Shown: piece after piece, positions 1-13,900 of the stretch
How positions within the stretch are numbered: the first letter of the stretch is position 1
How the letters are laid out: each line of letters opens with the position of its first letter
Assembly: GCF_028389875.1 (NCBI RefSeq)
Contig: NC_084663.1
Coordinates: 204,569,876 to 204,633,875 of the forward strand
Direction of reading: 5' to 3'
Length of the DNA stretch: 64,000 nucleotides
Origin: Rhea pennata
Lineage: Eukaryota > Chordata > Aves > Rheiformes > Rheidae
Notes under the pieces: model-generated
The model's input: only the letters and a program-made list of their open reading frames with translations
What the model was told of the DNA's origin: nothing
Database searches by the model: none
Translations under genes and position numbers: made by a program

Positions 1-640
1 ACACAGTTTTCTGATGCGATCCCACAGGGATTGACACTGTGGTCTCTGCTATTCCACATTTACATCAATGATCCAGAAGTCAATATAAAATCACTCTGAG
101 AAAAACTACCATAAAGAATTTCAGATGGTAATTAAGAGGCCATGCTAATGACACTGGCAAAGAATTTCTTTTCAAGCCAGATGCATTTAAATCAACAAAA
201 CGTAGTCATTCATCTAGTAACAAAGACCACACAAAACTTTCTAACCCACAAAATAATGACTTTGAGAAGGATTTAAGAATCACCATGGACATGCCTCTTA
301 ACTTGAGCACCCCGTGTAGTGGAGGGTATGGGAAAAAGGCCAGTGTGATCCTCACATATATAAACAACCGTACAGAAGCCTGGGGGAGGAAAGTGATCTA
401 ATCTCTCTAGTCCACATGGGACTGGTGTTGCAATACTTCATATATTTCTGAGGTTGACAAATGGGAGAGAGTGCGAGAAAGAGCCCTCAAATAATCAGTG
501 AGAGGGAAAAAATGCTTCTAAGAGACTAGAAGAGTCCAGTCTGCTTACTTTATCCAACAGCATTTGCAAGAAGACTAGATTACAATGTGTAAATACCTAG
601 GAAGAAAATGTGTTTTTTAAATTGCAGAGAAAGGCACAGC
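1..640 (+). mobile_element. Ancient CR1/L3-type LINE relic
   Basis: The segment follows, with heavy decay, the order of a CR1 reverse-transcriptase 3' part. Near 20-75 is a relic of the 'acagggat..tgtggtc..cacatttacatcaatga' stretch that encodes the [13 protein letters not shown] region. Near 270-330 is a 'aatcaccatggaca' relic of the stretch that encodes LGVLVDDKL. No reading frame survives. The 5' part lies beyond the window edge and the right border is approximate. The call rests on resemblance to the young CR1 at 29.2 kb and on memory of the family. RepeatMasker would settle it. Confidence 0.5.
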
Positions 641-2120
641 AGGCACCAGTGGTTGGGAATAAAGTCAGATAAACTGAATTTAAGAATAAGGTGTAGCTTT
701 GAGCCATGAGGATAATTAACTGCTGGAGAAAAATACCAAGGCAAGTGGTACATTCTCCTGGTTTTTGTGTTCCAGTAAAACACAGAATACCTTTCTAAGT
801 GATGCCACAAATTGCTCAGTAGAGAGATAACTGAAGGTGCATCCATGATGCAAGCTACAGGCCGCTGTGTACCAAGGGATCCAAGGCTCATTGGCACAGG
901 AAGAAAGGAGTCTTTGCCTAGACCTGTCTGCGATTAGAGCTACCATGGGAAGGCAGAAGACTTGAGTTTTTGTCTTTATCTAGTTGTTTATTTTATCTGA
1001 TTACACTTCAATGTATCCTAGCAACAGGGCCTGGCATCCAGGAGTTCAAATTTGCAGATGAGAGTCCGCTGGTGCTCCGTGTTGCATATACACTCTCTCA
1101 AATAACCTTTAATTCCATTCTGCTCAGCTTCAGAAAGGCGGTAGAGTGTGCCTAGTTACCAAAGCAGCCCAGAGGTGGATGACGGCTGGGGCACTACTTC
1201 GCCAAATGTGGGTCAGCCACGCTGGGGACAGGGACATACCCTGACGGAAGGGAGGAGTCATGAGAGGAGAACTCCCCCGGCCGGAGGCTGCCTCCTTCTC
1301 CCTGTCCCTCCCTCTGTGCAATGCCAAGCTGAATGGCACCTTGGCTGTCCCACCAGTTCAGGCAGACTATACTGCCTCTTCTTCAGGGAGCAGCCCAGGT
1401 GTGCTAGGGAAATGCAAGAAGAGGTTCACTTCCCAGGAAGGATGCAATTATTTTGGGCACTTCCACGTAGGAAGGGACCAGCCAGTGTGAGAATAAGGTG
1501 TAAGCCATGACAGAGGAGGGAGCAGATCCTAGCTAATGTGCCATCACACCTCGAGGAGCTGCAGAGAGGGGCCAGGCAATGAGGCAACTCTGACCGAGTA
1601 CTCTGAAAACTGTCTGCTACTAGTGCAGCCTTCTTCACTGAAGATACAGCTTCAGGGGCAAAGGAGGTTTCAAACAATAACGCAGCGAGGTGTTTAGCAA
1701 ACCCTTAAGCTTGTGCAGAAAAGCTGAGCAATGGGAGCAGGATGCCAACCAAAATCTTTGTGACTGATGGCTGTGAGCCTCTTCTCTAAGGCAGGAAAAG
1801 GCTGGGGAGGGGAACGGAGCTGAACTCCCGCTCCACGGGCGAGCGCTCTAACTGCTGGGTTTCCACACCAAAGTAGGTGGCTGTCCCACCGGCAGCACCA
1901 CATTAAGAGAAAGCATCGACCAAAGCTGTGGGATGCCGAGCGGCAGACCACGGTGTCCGGGAGTGCTGGACACGGTCTGAGAGCAACCGCTGGATGAAAG
2001 CTCTCTGAGCACCTGAGCTCGGGAATGCCGTCTTGGTGGGTCCTGTCAGGCCTCTCTGAGAGCAGGACGCCACGCTGCTCAGACCAAAGGGCAAAACTCT
2101 TTATTCTTTGGAGATCTTCA
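641..2120. other. Intergenic DNA upstream of CWC15, no gene recognised
   Basis: Short open frames occur on both strands but none resembles a known protein or shows exon-like splice borders. Composition rises from AT-rich to moderately GC-rich towards the CpG island. I see no clear repeat here. Confidence 0.4.
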
Positions 2121-2129
2121 GAACCAGAA

Positions 2130-2930
2130 GCCGCAGCCCAGCGAAGGTTAGCGCTCGCCACAGCCTCTGCAGCAGCACCAGGCAGAGAGCGCTTCGCGGG
2201 GCGCAGAGGGCGGCGCACAGAGCCCTGCAGAGGGGCTGGCGGCCGAGCGGGCCCCGCGCCTCACGCCAGCCCGAACGCGCCCCGCGGCGCTCGGCGAGGC
2301 GGCGCCTCCCGCCATCGCTACCCAGGCGGCGGCGACACCAGCGCCGCGGCGCCCACTTCCGCCTCGGTAGCCGCCATGGCGGACTCCCGCCTCGCCGCCG
2401 TCACGTGGCAGGCGCTCCCTGCCCGCCCGCCTGCTCTCTCTATGGTAGGTTCTGCGGGAGCGGCTTCCGCGCGGGGTGTGTCTATGGTTCCCGCGCAGTG
2501 CCTTGTGGGCACTCGGCGGGATTATGGTGGTCGTGTAGGGCCTGGTTGCGCAGGGTGGGCGGGCGGCACGGTGTAAGTGCGCGGCGGGATGCGGGCCTCG
2601 CCGGGGAGTGGGGCTGCCCGCGGGCCAGGGGTGCGCCCGGGGGTCCCCCGGGGCCGCGGGGGGAGTGGGGGCGCGGGGCCGGGGATGCTCGAGGAGGGGA
2701 CGAGCTGCGGCGTGAAGGGGCCTGGGGAGGGGGCGGCTGCGGCGGGGGAGGAGGGAGAGCGGGGGCGATTTGGGGGGCGGCTGTGCCGGGGGAGGAGGGA
2801 GAGCGGCAGGGGAGAAGAGCGGGGGCGATTTGGGGGGCGGCTGTGCCGGGGGAGGAGGGAGAGCGGCAGGGGAGAAGAGCGGGGGCGATTTGGGGGCAGG
2901 GCGAAAGGGCAGCTGTTCCCCGATCTCTGT
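2130..2930 (+). promoter_or_regulatory. CWC15: CpG-island promoter of CWC15
   Basis: This is a dense run of CG dinucleotides in otherwise AT-rich DNA, about 2 kb before the first coding exon of CWC15, as expected for a housekeeping splicing gene. It holds a palindromic CCGCCATGGCGG at about 2371-2382, which resembles a YY1-type core, and an E-box CACGTG at 2402-2407. No TATA box is apparent. Two good splice donors lie in it, GTAGGT at 2445 and GTAAGT at 2573; either could end the untranslated first exon. The 3' part carries a 60-bp tandem repeat. The assignment to CWC15 is by position; a divergent promoter is possible. Confidence 0.72.
2758..2903 (+). repeat. 60-bp G-rich tandem repeat
   Basis: The bases 2761-2820 and 2821-2880 are identical 60-mers, and the first part of a third copy follows from 2881 (gggggcgatttgggggc). 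Each unit has several runs of four or more G on the + strand. The array lies in the CpG island and probably inside the first intron of CWC15. It makes a long artificial open frame with a 20-residue repeat, which I do not regard as a protein. Confidence 0.93.
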
Positions 2931-4808
2931 GTTGGGCTCTGGGCAGCGTGCGTTGGTCATAACCTTCCTTTGGGCAGCTTAAACCGTGAGTTTAAAGTAA
3001 AAGCGGGAGCATAGCTACAACTGCGTAAGAGGCAAGGAGCACAGCGATGGTCCACCGTTGGTCATACTGAAATTTCAGATTCTTGTGTTTTCAGGTTTGG
3101 GCTGTCATCAGTTCCCCTGCTCGTGTTCAGGCACTGCAGTGAATGCCGTGGTGCTGGGTTCGGCGGGATTGTTAGCTGCAGGCCTAGTGCTGCACAGACA
3201 CATTCTGTATCACTGGGGCAGTTCAGCTGCAGGCTTAGCCCAGCCATTTTCTCTAGGCTTGGAAGTGAGCTAATAAACTGTGCTTGGTCAGTCTTGTAGT
3301 GCTAAAGTAGATTCTTCAGCCCTATATTACTGAAAATTAATAGGGCAGTGCAAAGGTCCCAGTGAACCAAGGCTTGTTATCTGTCAGTGTTATCTTCCCA
3401 CCACTTTTTAAAGGCGTTTGTGTGTGTTAACTTTGTTTCCTGAAGAGTAGTTCAGTGGCAGTAATAATGTTCTTCTCAGTGGCATGTTCATATTAAATGT
3501 TAAAATTAGAAAATATTTTTGTTGCTCAAGTCATGGATTTTCTGGTCTCATTAAAAGTGAAAAATGAACAAAAATGCAGGTACAGAGTGAACAAATAACC
3601 TTTATTTGTGATATCAGAGAAGTATATAGAATGTTTAGAATGTTATGTTTTTGTCTTCTCTTTAATATTCTTTAAAATAATCTCTTGTCCTTTATCATCA
3701 AACCTTCCACTTGATAGGCTGGTACCTTTATTTATGTCTGTGCATGTCTCTCTTATGTCTTAAGTATCTTTAGTCTGTGGTTGATGGATGTGCATATCTA
3801 GGTGAATCAGGAGTGAGCACAGTTGCAGATGATGTAGTTAAGGTGGTGCAGTTTGATCATCTAGGGCTTTTTTGGCATTGGTGTCTGTCTTAAATTCTTG
3901 CTATAGTGAGTTGCAATTACAGTGTGTCCAGCTGTCTGGCAGTTCTGAATGCGGTGCACAATGACAGGGCGTCTTTGTGTGGCAGAGGCTGGTTTTAATC
4001 TGTTTGACTCCTTTGCCTCAGAAGAATTTACAGTTGCAATTCTTGGTGTCAGTTATTTCATTTTTAGGGATGTGCTGATGATATATTAGTTTCATTTTCT
4101 AAGTCAGAGCGGTGAAAACTTTCTTTTGAGCTAGAAGACTTTTTTAATGTAATGGTAAAGCTGTTAAACAAAACAAGCAAAAAAGACCAAACAACCAACC
4201 CCCCTCCACTTTTCATTGGTCGCCTGGGGCTCTGCATAAGTCAGTCCCAAAGGACTGTGTTGCATTATTCATGTCAGTGCTGTGCCTTCACTAAACAGGG
4301 CCAGGAGAAGGGCTAGAGCATTCAGGACATGTGACTATCCTAATTTAATTGTCAACACTGTATGGTCCATGTCAGCTAGCACTTCCGGTGATGATACCTA
4401 GATACGGTTTGAGTGATAGCAGTGAGACTGTTTTCAGTAGACAGTATGAATGAGGCTGTCATTTCTGGGAAGAAGAAAGAGTTAAGTTATATAACTACAA
4501 GCTGTGCTCTGCCATTTGCCTGAAGTATAGGAGAGAATAGCTCATGGCCTGTTTTATTTACTTCTATAAAGAAAACCTCAGATTCTCACTTCCAACTTTC
4601 AGACAAAACTTTTCCAACGAAAAGTTTTTCACTTTTTCAAAAGTGAATAGGTTCTGTCAACCTATTCTGTGCCGAGTAATAGCTTGTATTGTGTAGTAGG
4701 ACTTGTCATTGCTTCTACAGTGCCAGGAACAATGTAGCTTCTAATGATGTCTTTCGTTATAAGTTGTAGTAATGACCTTTTCTTGCTTTTGATTCTGTAG
4801 TAGTAAAA

Positions 4809-4939
4809 ATGACCACAGCAGCAAGGCCAACATTTGAACCTGCAAGAGGAGGAAGGGGAAAAGGAGAAGGAGACCTAAGTCAGCTATCCAAACAATATTC
4901 CAGCAGAGATCTTCCTTCTCATACTAAAATCAAATATAG
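4809..4939 (+). CDS. CWC15: CWC15 coding exon 1
   Basis: The ATG at 4809 lies eight bases after the acceptor TTCTGTAG|TAG. The exon encodes [15 protein letters not shown] and the [20 protein letters not shown] segment and ends with two bases of an Arg codon before GTAAGT. The codon frame matches the family N-terminus, which decides the start. Confidence 0.96.
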
Positions 4940-7900
4940 GTAAGTTTTGCTTTTCAGTCTCTCTTCTTGCAAAACAGGCTGGAAACATTTTTCTGTTGTG
5001 AATGCTGCTCTGAGATTTTTCACAACAGATACTCATGTGTTTGACACTGAGTATACACCAGATGTTAAATGCTACAAATTTTCACGCAGGTGTCAGAAGA
5101 GGAAACTGCTCTAATCAGCATGAGAGATAATGGAATCTTGTATAAATATTCTCTCCTCTTTCAAATGTATAAAAAATCTTCATTATCATTTTGAAGGATG
5201 AAATGAAATTTGAAATCAATGTGATACAGGCATGTAGAGTTCAGAGAAGATGCATCAGCCTGAAAATGTTTTAAACAGTTTGTTATTCTCATCAGTGAAA
5301 CTACTGTTAAGGTTTTATGTTTGTACTTCCTGTGTGCAGATGTTTCTCCTCACCTCTCTCCCTCCTGACCCACTGGTTTTTAAGAATACATATGAATAAG
5401 AGAGTTGGAGTGTTTTGGAGAATGTCAAAATCAACAGCACAAAAAATGCTGTCAAATACTAGTTCATTATAATGGGAAAAATTGCTAGTGTCCCTTTAAA
5501 CAGTAGTGGGATGTGGAACACCATGTGCTTTGAGAGAAGTTGGGGGAAAACATATACAAGAATATACAGTGTATATTTTAACAAATCACTTCGCTTGGTG
5601 GGGGTTCAGTGTGTACTCTTCTTCTTCCCAAATATATAATGCAAAATTACCTTTATTTAGTAGGCTAGGAGTGCCTCATTGCAAAAATAGTTCGGTATTT
5701 CATTCCAATTTGTGCTTGCCTGAATGAGACAGAGTTTTGGGGATTTTTGCAGGTAAATTGGGAATTCCAAATTCAGGTTTTTAATTACAAGAGCAAAAGA
5801 AATACTTCATCATAAAGACAAGCTGTGTGCACAATGTATTTATAGTGGCTTGTGTCTGGGTTTCTTCAGGCATTCTTACTTCCAGAACTAGGTTCACAGA
5901 AAGGTGAAAGGAATTGCTTGTTTTTATTCATTAATTCTTTCCGATTTCCACAGAAAGTTTAGTGCTCTCTGGATGGAACTTAATGTGACTCAAATATAAA
6001 TAGTCTGTTGGTTTTGGTCAGCACGTTTTATATATATGAGGAGAAATATGTATTTATAATATGTTTTACTGAAGCTAGGGTTTTCACCAGTCCCCTCAAC
6101 ACTTTTTTTTCCTTAGGATGCATGGGACATTATCTGATAGATCTCTCTTGGGGAAGAAAAATATGCTCTAGTTTTGATCTTATCTGTAAGGCCTCAGAAA
6201 CCTGGTATGTGCAGCAGTGACTTGGGATGGTATAACTGTGTGAGGAAAGTTGGCCAGGAGGCTGGTGTATGTTGGATAGGATTCTGGGCTTGGATCTGCT
6301 GTAGAATAGCAGAAAGCTTAGAAATAGCTACAAGATATAGATATTGTCATCTTTGCAGGAGTTAATGTTGATTTTTTTATTATTATTATTAATTTGAGAG
6401 CCACTGGAAGGAGTATGTAATGTACAATACATACTCTTTATCATTCCCCTTCTCTGTATGTGAAGAAATGTATTTGTATGGTACCCAGGTCATCTTATTC
6501 TTACCTGTTCATCGCAAGGTGCTGCCAGTTGAAGACTGCCAACATTTTTTTTTTTTTCAATCCTCTCATGTTATTTTAGACAGGCCACTCAGGATGCTCC
6601 TGAAGAGGTGCGTAACCGTGATTTCAGAAGGGAGCTGGAGGAAAGAGAACGGGTTGCTGCAAGAGAAAAGAACAGAGACAGACCAACCAGAGGTGAAAAT
6701 TAAGTCTTTAACAAAGAAACAAAAATCTTAATGCCTTTGTGTGGCATTACTTTAACACAAAATTCCGTGTTGTAAGAAATTGGCAAGTTGCTGACTGCAT
6801 GTCTTGTGAGTAGAACTGAGGGGTTTCATCTGATAGTTCAGAGCTGTTGACCTGCACAGGAATGTCCCCTGGCTTTCATACTGGCTTCACGCTAGCAAAA
6901 ATCTAGGCCAGCTAGCTGAAAAGCATAGGCCATCAGGCAGGCCAGCTGATATCCTATGATTGTAATGAACTGGCAACAAATACGTACAGTTAATAAAGGG
7001 CTTTTTTGTGCTTGGAAAAATGAGGCAGGATGGGAAACGGGAATGACTCATCTTCTACTGTTGCAGCACAGATGAAACAATTGTGTTTTAAAGTATGTGA
7101 TACTGTTCAGGTACAATCAAGTGATGAACTGAAATGAAAATCAAAAGGTTAATTGAGAAATAGCGATTTTTAATATTAAGGTTGACAGAATTTAGTTACT
7201 ATTTGTGGTTTAGAATGTGCAAAACTTACACAGGTTTTATGGGGCTTTTAAATTTACAGACCAAAGCAGATAGGATTTGAATGCAACTAAGACAACAGTA
7301 ATACTTTGTGGTGGCCCATAAAAGGAACACTCCAGTTGGATATGTAGAATGGGGATATTTCTCTACAGTTTCTTCTCCTGCTGTTCTTCTTTCATGAAAC
7401 AGTGATTTCAAAAAAATTCTGAGAACAAGTTTTGAGTTTAGAGTTGTTAGTGCTTCCCTCAAGGATATTTCCAAGGGAGGAATTGTCATGGGCAATAAGA
7501 TTAAGAGGTGACAAAAAGCGTAAGTTCTTAGTCAAAGATAGGGTAGATTGATTGTCACTTTTTTGACATTAGATGCTGTAAAATGAAATTAAGTGGCTTT
7601 CTGTTTTTATTTTAAATCTTATTCATTAGAACACACAACATCATCCTCTGTGTCTAAGAAACCTCGACTAGACCAAATTCCTGCAGCAAATCTTGATGCT
7701 GATGATCCGCTTACAGATGTATGTATGTTCTTCTGTTTTCTCTGACCTGTCCTTCTCCTGCCTTGGTAGAAGGCAACACTTACTAATTTACTATTAATAG
7801 GATATGTATTTTCAAGTCTCTTAAAGATTTAAGACAGGTAACTTCTAACTGGTTCCAGCCCATCTTTTTTCTTCAGTTACTCTACTCTGATGGGAATACT

Positions 7901-10900
7901 AGTTCAGAGGATTGTCTGAATGCCATTCTGTAGTGGTGTCCTTACAAAAGAGCAAACATACTGTGATTACTCACATGCAAAGATTAGGAAACTCAAAATA
8001 CCACTTAAAGGATGGGGAAAGAGTGACTTTAGATTTAGTGAACCACTGAATTAGCTAGAATTCCCCAGCAGCAGAGCTGTTGATATACACTGACTGTCTG
8101 CATAAGCAATGGATTCTTGCTTTTGGTTTCTTTCCTTATGCTGACGTCTGGTATTTATGTCTAGTACTTGACTGTAGGCTAAGTGTTTTGTGTTTGTTTA
8201 TTTTTAATCTGTTGTATTTAGTCACATCAATATTAGATGTGGTATTCAGGCACGCTGTTATGATGACCTAGGTTACAATGATTAGACAGTGGTTGACAGT
8301 CATTTTCTGGAATCTGTTAGCATGTCAACTGCTGAATTATAAATAATGAATTGCGGTCCTCCAAATAAGAACAAACTCATACATTGTGTCTTGGCCGTAC
8401 TTTATAGGACAAATAACCCTTTGTATTGCATTTGATGTTACTGCAAACATCCAAGTACTTCAGAAATCATCCAGCAGCAAATTGCAGCCCTTAGCTGGGC
8501 AGACTAAGACTGGTTTTGTTGATTTTGTTGTTGTTGTTGTTTGTTTGTTTTTTCTTTTTTTTGTTCAGATAAGCAGTATGTCTCTCAGTAACTTTCAGAA
8601 TTAAAAATAAATGAGCAGCTTCCTGTTTCCTTTTGTTGCAATTAGGAAGATGATGAAGATGAAGACCTGGAAGACAGCGATGATGATGACACTGCAGCTC
8701 TTCTGGCTGAACTAGAAAAAATCAAGAAAGAGCGAGCTGAGGAACAGGCTCGAAAGGTAAAATCTCACCCATAAAAGAGCCTTCATATTTTTTGCAAACA
8801 TGTTTGTTAAAACTGTTGTGCCGTAAGTACTTAGTGCCAGTGAGAACTGGTAAAACAAAGTAAGTAGCAAGCTCAGTGCTGACACAACTCTTCAAAAAGA
8901 CTCTTCTGAAGAGAAGAATCTGACAGACATTTCACGGAACTGTTTGGTGCTCTTGCTTATGGCTGTGAGCTCTATTAAAACAATTGCTCTTTTAATAGCA
9001 TTGATGCTGTGTTGCCTTAGGAAGGAGATTTTGTAACCAAAGCTCTCCTGATGTGGGTGGTTGTACACAGGCAGGTTTATTTGGAAAATTTCCACAAAAA
9101 CAAATGAATAATGTGGCAGTTAGTCTTTTCAGAATGTTTGAAGTCAACTCCATATGTAACTTTCATAACTCTCTATTACCTCTCTATACTGGTAGAAAAC
9201 CTATGCTATATACATGAAAGGGAGGGAAGTTTCTGTAGTTGGAGATTTCTCCAATGAGTGGCATTAAATCTTATGCCTTTGGCTCCCATATCGTGATGTA
9301 AGAAGTATTGTTATATGAAGGTTCTACCTTAGTGTAAAAAATCCTGTCTTTGAATAATATAATCTAAGATGCTCTTTAGAACATGAAAAATCAATGTATT
9401 AGGTATTGATCAGGATGTTTGCTGCTGTGATGACTTCAATGTTTTAGTGTCTCTGGACTAATCAGAACCTTTCCCGTAGTTCAACATGCACACCAATAGT
9501 AGTAACTGTTGGAATGTGTTTCATGAGTGCTCTCCAGTCAAGTCAGCTAGCAGTAAACAGTACTAGCAGGTACTGATGATAGGTAGATGATGATAACATT
9601 TTAACTACTGTAGGTGCCAGTGTAGTGCTTGACTGCGCTTATGGCTACCAGTACAGAAATTATCTTTAAATCAGCAAGGCCTGTAAAACCAGTGAGATCT
9701 GGAATTTTAGATTTAAGAACTTTGGAAGGTTAAAAGATATACCAGTGTAAAATTTTGCTATAGAAGACTTGTTGAAACTCATCATCTGGCCTGTAAGTAC
9801 AGTTTTAAGTTAAAGTATATCTGAAAGCATCTCTGCAGGCATGCCACACAGCAATATTCAGTAACATGTAATTGTGTTCTGCAATAACAACATGATGAAA
9901 TGACTTATATTAGCAACAATTCTTCCATGTGTTCCTGTTTGAAATGTATTAAAATACAACAAGTTCAGGGTAGCAATGTGTGGGAAAGGCTTCTGTTTCA
10001 GCTCTCTTGCACAGAAATCTTACGTGAAAATGTATACAGGTCTAAGGTTTTATCATGATTGCCTGATAGTTGAAATTTTGCATCTAGGTTAAACAGCATA
10101 GCTTGTTTGTCACATTTCAATTTATAAAACTCACGTTATGAAAATAATGATAGTAAATTGCGGCACACAAAACTAAGTGCATTTTTCTCGGTTCACATGT
10201 ATAAAGCAAAAGGACTGTTATCAGATCTGTGAAATCCTTTTCGTCACTAGAGGGTGCTAAAAGCTGTGAAGTATCTAGTGTAGAACTTGTTCTATTTTGC
10301 TGTCTTCAATTGTTATTATTCTCTATCTTCATGGATGTTCCCCTTCCAAAAAAAGTAGAGATTGTAATCTCCCACGCTGTGCGCATATTCAGTACATGCA
10401 TAGTTATCTGAATGAATCCTTTTGTTTCTTTGAAAAGTAAGTATTAGCTATTTATTTGTAGCAGTGCACACTCGCTAAAAATTCTGTTTACCCTGTCAGT
10501 AGGTAGTGATTTCTGTTGATAGGCTTTTCTAAAAATTGACATCTTCAGTAATGAGTGGGCACTGTAAAGTACTTGGATCTTTCTTTCTTTCCTGTCCCCT
10601 TTCCCCTCTTCAGAGTAGGAAGCAAAGACTATGTTAATGAAAAAGGAAAAATCAGCCACACAAAGTAGAGTTCAACCACGCTGGACTCTTTGTGAGTAAG
10701 AGACTCCTTACAAAAGATTGCTTAGGTATTTTGACTTCAGGGGTGCCATCTGTTTAGATTACACTTTGTTTCCCATATCTTTAAAATGAGGCATTATTTG
10801 CAAAGCATTTTATAGCCATTTTGTATAAATACTTTTCCCCATGAGATTTCTGGTATTTTTTTATCAGTGTATTGCAAGCCATGATTTAAATCTAATTTTA

Positions 10901-13900
10901 TAAATGACTTTGTTAGTCATGCAGCTAACTTCAGGATAACATTTCCATGTGAACGCTTAATTGTATAGTTGCTGTTAATCCTAATCTACATAAAGAGATA
11001 GTTTATGTATTGAAATACTTTTTCCATAGTAGACAGCATCAGTAAGCTAATAGTAATACAAAAGGGAACTCCAGACTGAATGCCTGCTTGCTCTTCGTGT
11101 TCTTCTCGGATCTCCTTCTTATACAGACAAATTAACATGGGGTCTTAAGATGGCAGTACATGTTCTTAGAACATGTTAGTCTTCGATGAAATTGGTTAAG
11201 TATAGTACTGTATCAGGAATTTCAGTATATGTAAATATTGCCTAATATGTGAAATGTTAGTACAGTTGTTTTTGAGATTTTTTTTTGTAAGTTAGCTTCA
11301 TATTCTTGTTAATTACTTTCACTCATCACCTTACTCGTTATTTAAGTTGCTATTGAAAGGAGGATTATTCCTTTTAAAATATATCTCTGGTAAGACAAGA
11401 CATAAAAACCAAATATGGGAATCTGCTGTTCTTTAAATTGTCATGCTCTCTCTGAAGTTCCCGTGTGTGGTAGCATCAATTTACATAGAAAATCTTTGTA
11501 CAGAATTTGGATAAATTTTAGTATTTGAGGTTCTCACTACATTCACACTGATGTTGTCCTTTGATCTATAAATAAAATTAGAGATTGCTGTTAAAGCCTG
11601 TTAATTTCTCAAAATGCTTAAATTTCCATGAATTTTGTAGAAACGTTAAATAAGCAATATAAACTTTAAAAAAAATCAGCATGGAATTCATCTGGATTCA
11701 TTTGTCCTACCCTCCAAAATTTTAATTTCTCAAGTTGTTTCTAATAGAGACTAAAGTGACCAGCAAATTTTACTTTTGAAAGCCATTTCTGTGCAAATCT
11801 TCTGGGTCTATTTAAAACTGTACAAACACTAGATCTGCCGTCTGTGCTTAACGCACAGAAAAATGGATAGTTAGCAGGTTTCATGTGAAATGAAACTTGT
11901 CTTCCGTGTATACTCCAAATTCAGCATATGCCTCTCTTGCTTTTCAATTTTTCGAGTATTTCCTTAAAAGGTAAGTTGAAATAATTAAAAACAAACTTTG
12001 AGCATTCCAGTGAGCAGCTGAATATACGTGTACAGTTCCAGCAAAGCTATTTTAAAATCCAATCATTTTACACTTATCTGAGAACAGATGCTAGGTTTTT
12101 GGTTTGTTTTCCTCCAATGTTATTTCACTAAGTGTTTCTCCATAACTAAATATATTACTTTACTAAGAGTCCAAAGAGAACCACTACAGATCTTAGCTCT
12201 ATCCTGTGTTCTAGCCATGTCTTCATCTTCTTTCTAACATTCAAATAAGTATTAAAAAGTGAATCTTGATGGATATTTTCACTTTCACTTAAAATTTAAG
12301 TGTATAATTAAGACTAGAATATCAGATCAGTGATTAATCTTTGATTAATTAGCCTCTATTAATAAGGCTGTGATTTTCAGTCTTTGAAGTGTGGATATTT
12401 CTGTTTTTCTTTCAGCAGCTCAAAATCTGTAAGAACTGTACAGGATAGCGTATTTTAATGCAATTGAGTCATTTCAGGAATTTCAGCACTTTCTGTAAAA
12501 GTAATCTTGCTCTGAGCTAAGGCTAAGATCCTTACTGAAAAAACACTATAGTAACAATAATGTTTTTCTTTCCTTTGCGGTCAGAAATATGCCAAGGGAC
12601 TGTTCTTCCTACAGCAAGATAAGGAATAATTGTTTAGTTGAGGTAAATATAGTTTTGTCCGTGTTCTTTTTTCCAGCTGTGATGCCACATGGTGAGTTCA
12701 ATGTTGTACAGTGGAGCCTTGCTGTGAGATCCTGTTCACATAGTTTCATCTCCCTCTGCTTCCTTGGGATATGGGACTTCCTCTGCCAGTCCAGTCTTAC
12801 TGCCTCCTCCATAATATTTATATTCTATTGTGTCTGCCACTAACATGATGGCAGCAAAGGAAGAAGTTATTTCCTACTGTCGATGGGGTTGACTTCTGAT
12901 TTAATTCTGTATATCTTTGGTACAACACACAGCCATTGAAAAGCATTACACTGTGCTGTATGTAGTGATGGAATAATCTGTAGCATGTTTTTTACTAAAA
13001 TGGCTTAGGGAAATTATAAACCTTATCTCACTGAACAGAAAGGAAGGCAAAGAGGTATTATTTCAGAAATGGTGGAGTGGGTAGAGTTATATTATTCTCC
13101 CTCTTAGGCTTTTTTTCTGTTGCGGGTTTGTTGTATTCATAGTGTGTGAGCTCACCATGCCTTTATTCCAGCACACAAAACAACATAGGCTTTGGAGCTA
13201 TCTGAGCTGCTTATTTTGTGAGCAGCTGTGCTTGATCATGCCCCAGAGGTGTGAAGTTCAGACAGCTAGGAAGGTTTGTCTGGTCTGCTTGGTTTGATAC
13301 AACCCATGCTCCATTGCCTGGAGAGTCCCAACTTTCAGTGGAGGAGTGGGTAGTGGAAGATTTATATGGAAAATTCTGAAACATAAGGAAAAACTTTTTT
13401 TTTTTGGCTGGAGAAGAGGGATTTTGCAACTTTGGCCAAAATATGTAACTCAACTTTAGCGTAAATGTCAGCTTTACACTACCGTGGGTTACGCCTGGTA
13501 TTTCCTCTGTGCCATGTCTCTAACATGTGAAATGTAGTAGCTGACTTATTTTTTTAATATTACATGCCTTCTTTGGGAGGTTTTAGTCAAGCAAATAATA
13601 AAAAATCATCAAGCCTCATCTTCAAAACTAGCCTGCATTTTAAAAGTATTCTAACAAAAATGTTGACATGACCTAGAACAGCTTTAAATGATTGAATTCC
13701 ATAAAAAAAATTACTGCACACAATGAGTGCTTGTATCTGCAAAATGACTAAAGCTGCCATCATCTTTCTCAACAGTTTGCTTTCAGGAGTCTTATTTATA
13801 GATCTTTGTAACAAAAATAAGCTTATGCAGTTTGTTACTACTTTCAGGCCTGCAGAGACAGCATGACTTAAAAGAAGCAGAGTTCTGTGAACAGAGTTGA

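Noticed and set aside
2108-2962. Long overlapping open frames on both strands (284 and 270 codons) in the CpG island, with a 20-residue repeat
   Set aside because: They follow from high GC and from the 60-bp tandem repeat, have no known domain and no splice logic; the island is better explained as the CWC15 promoter.
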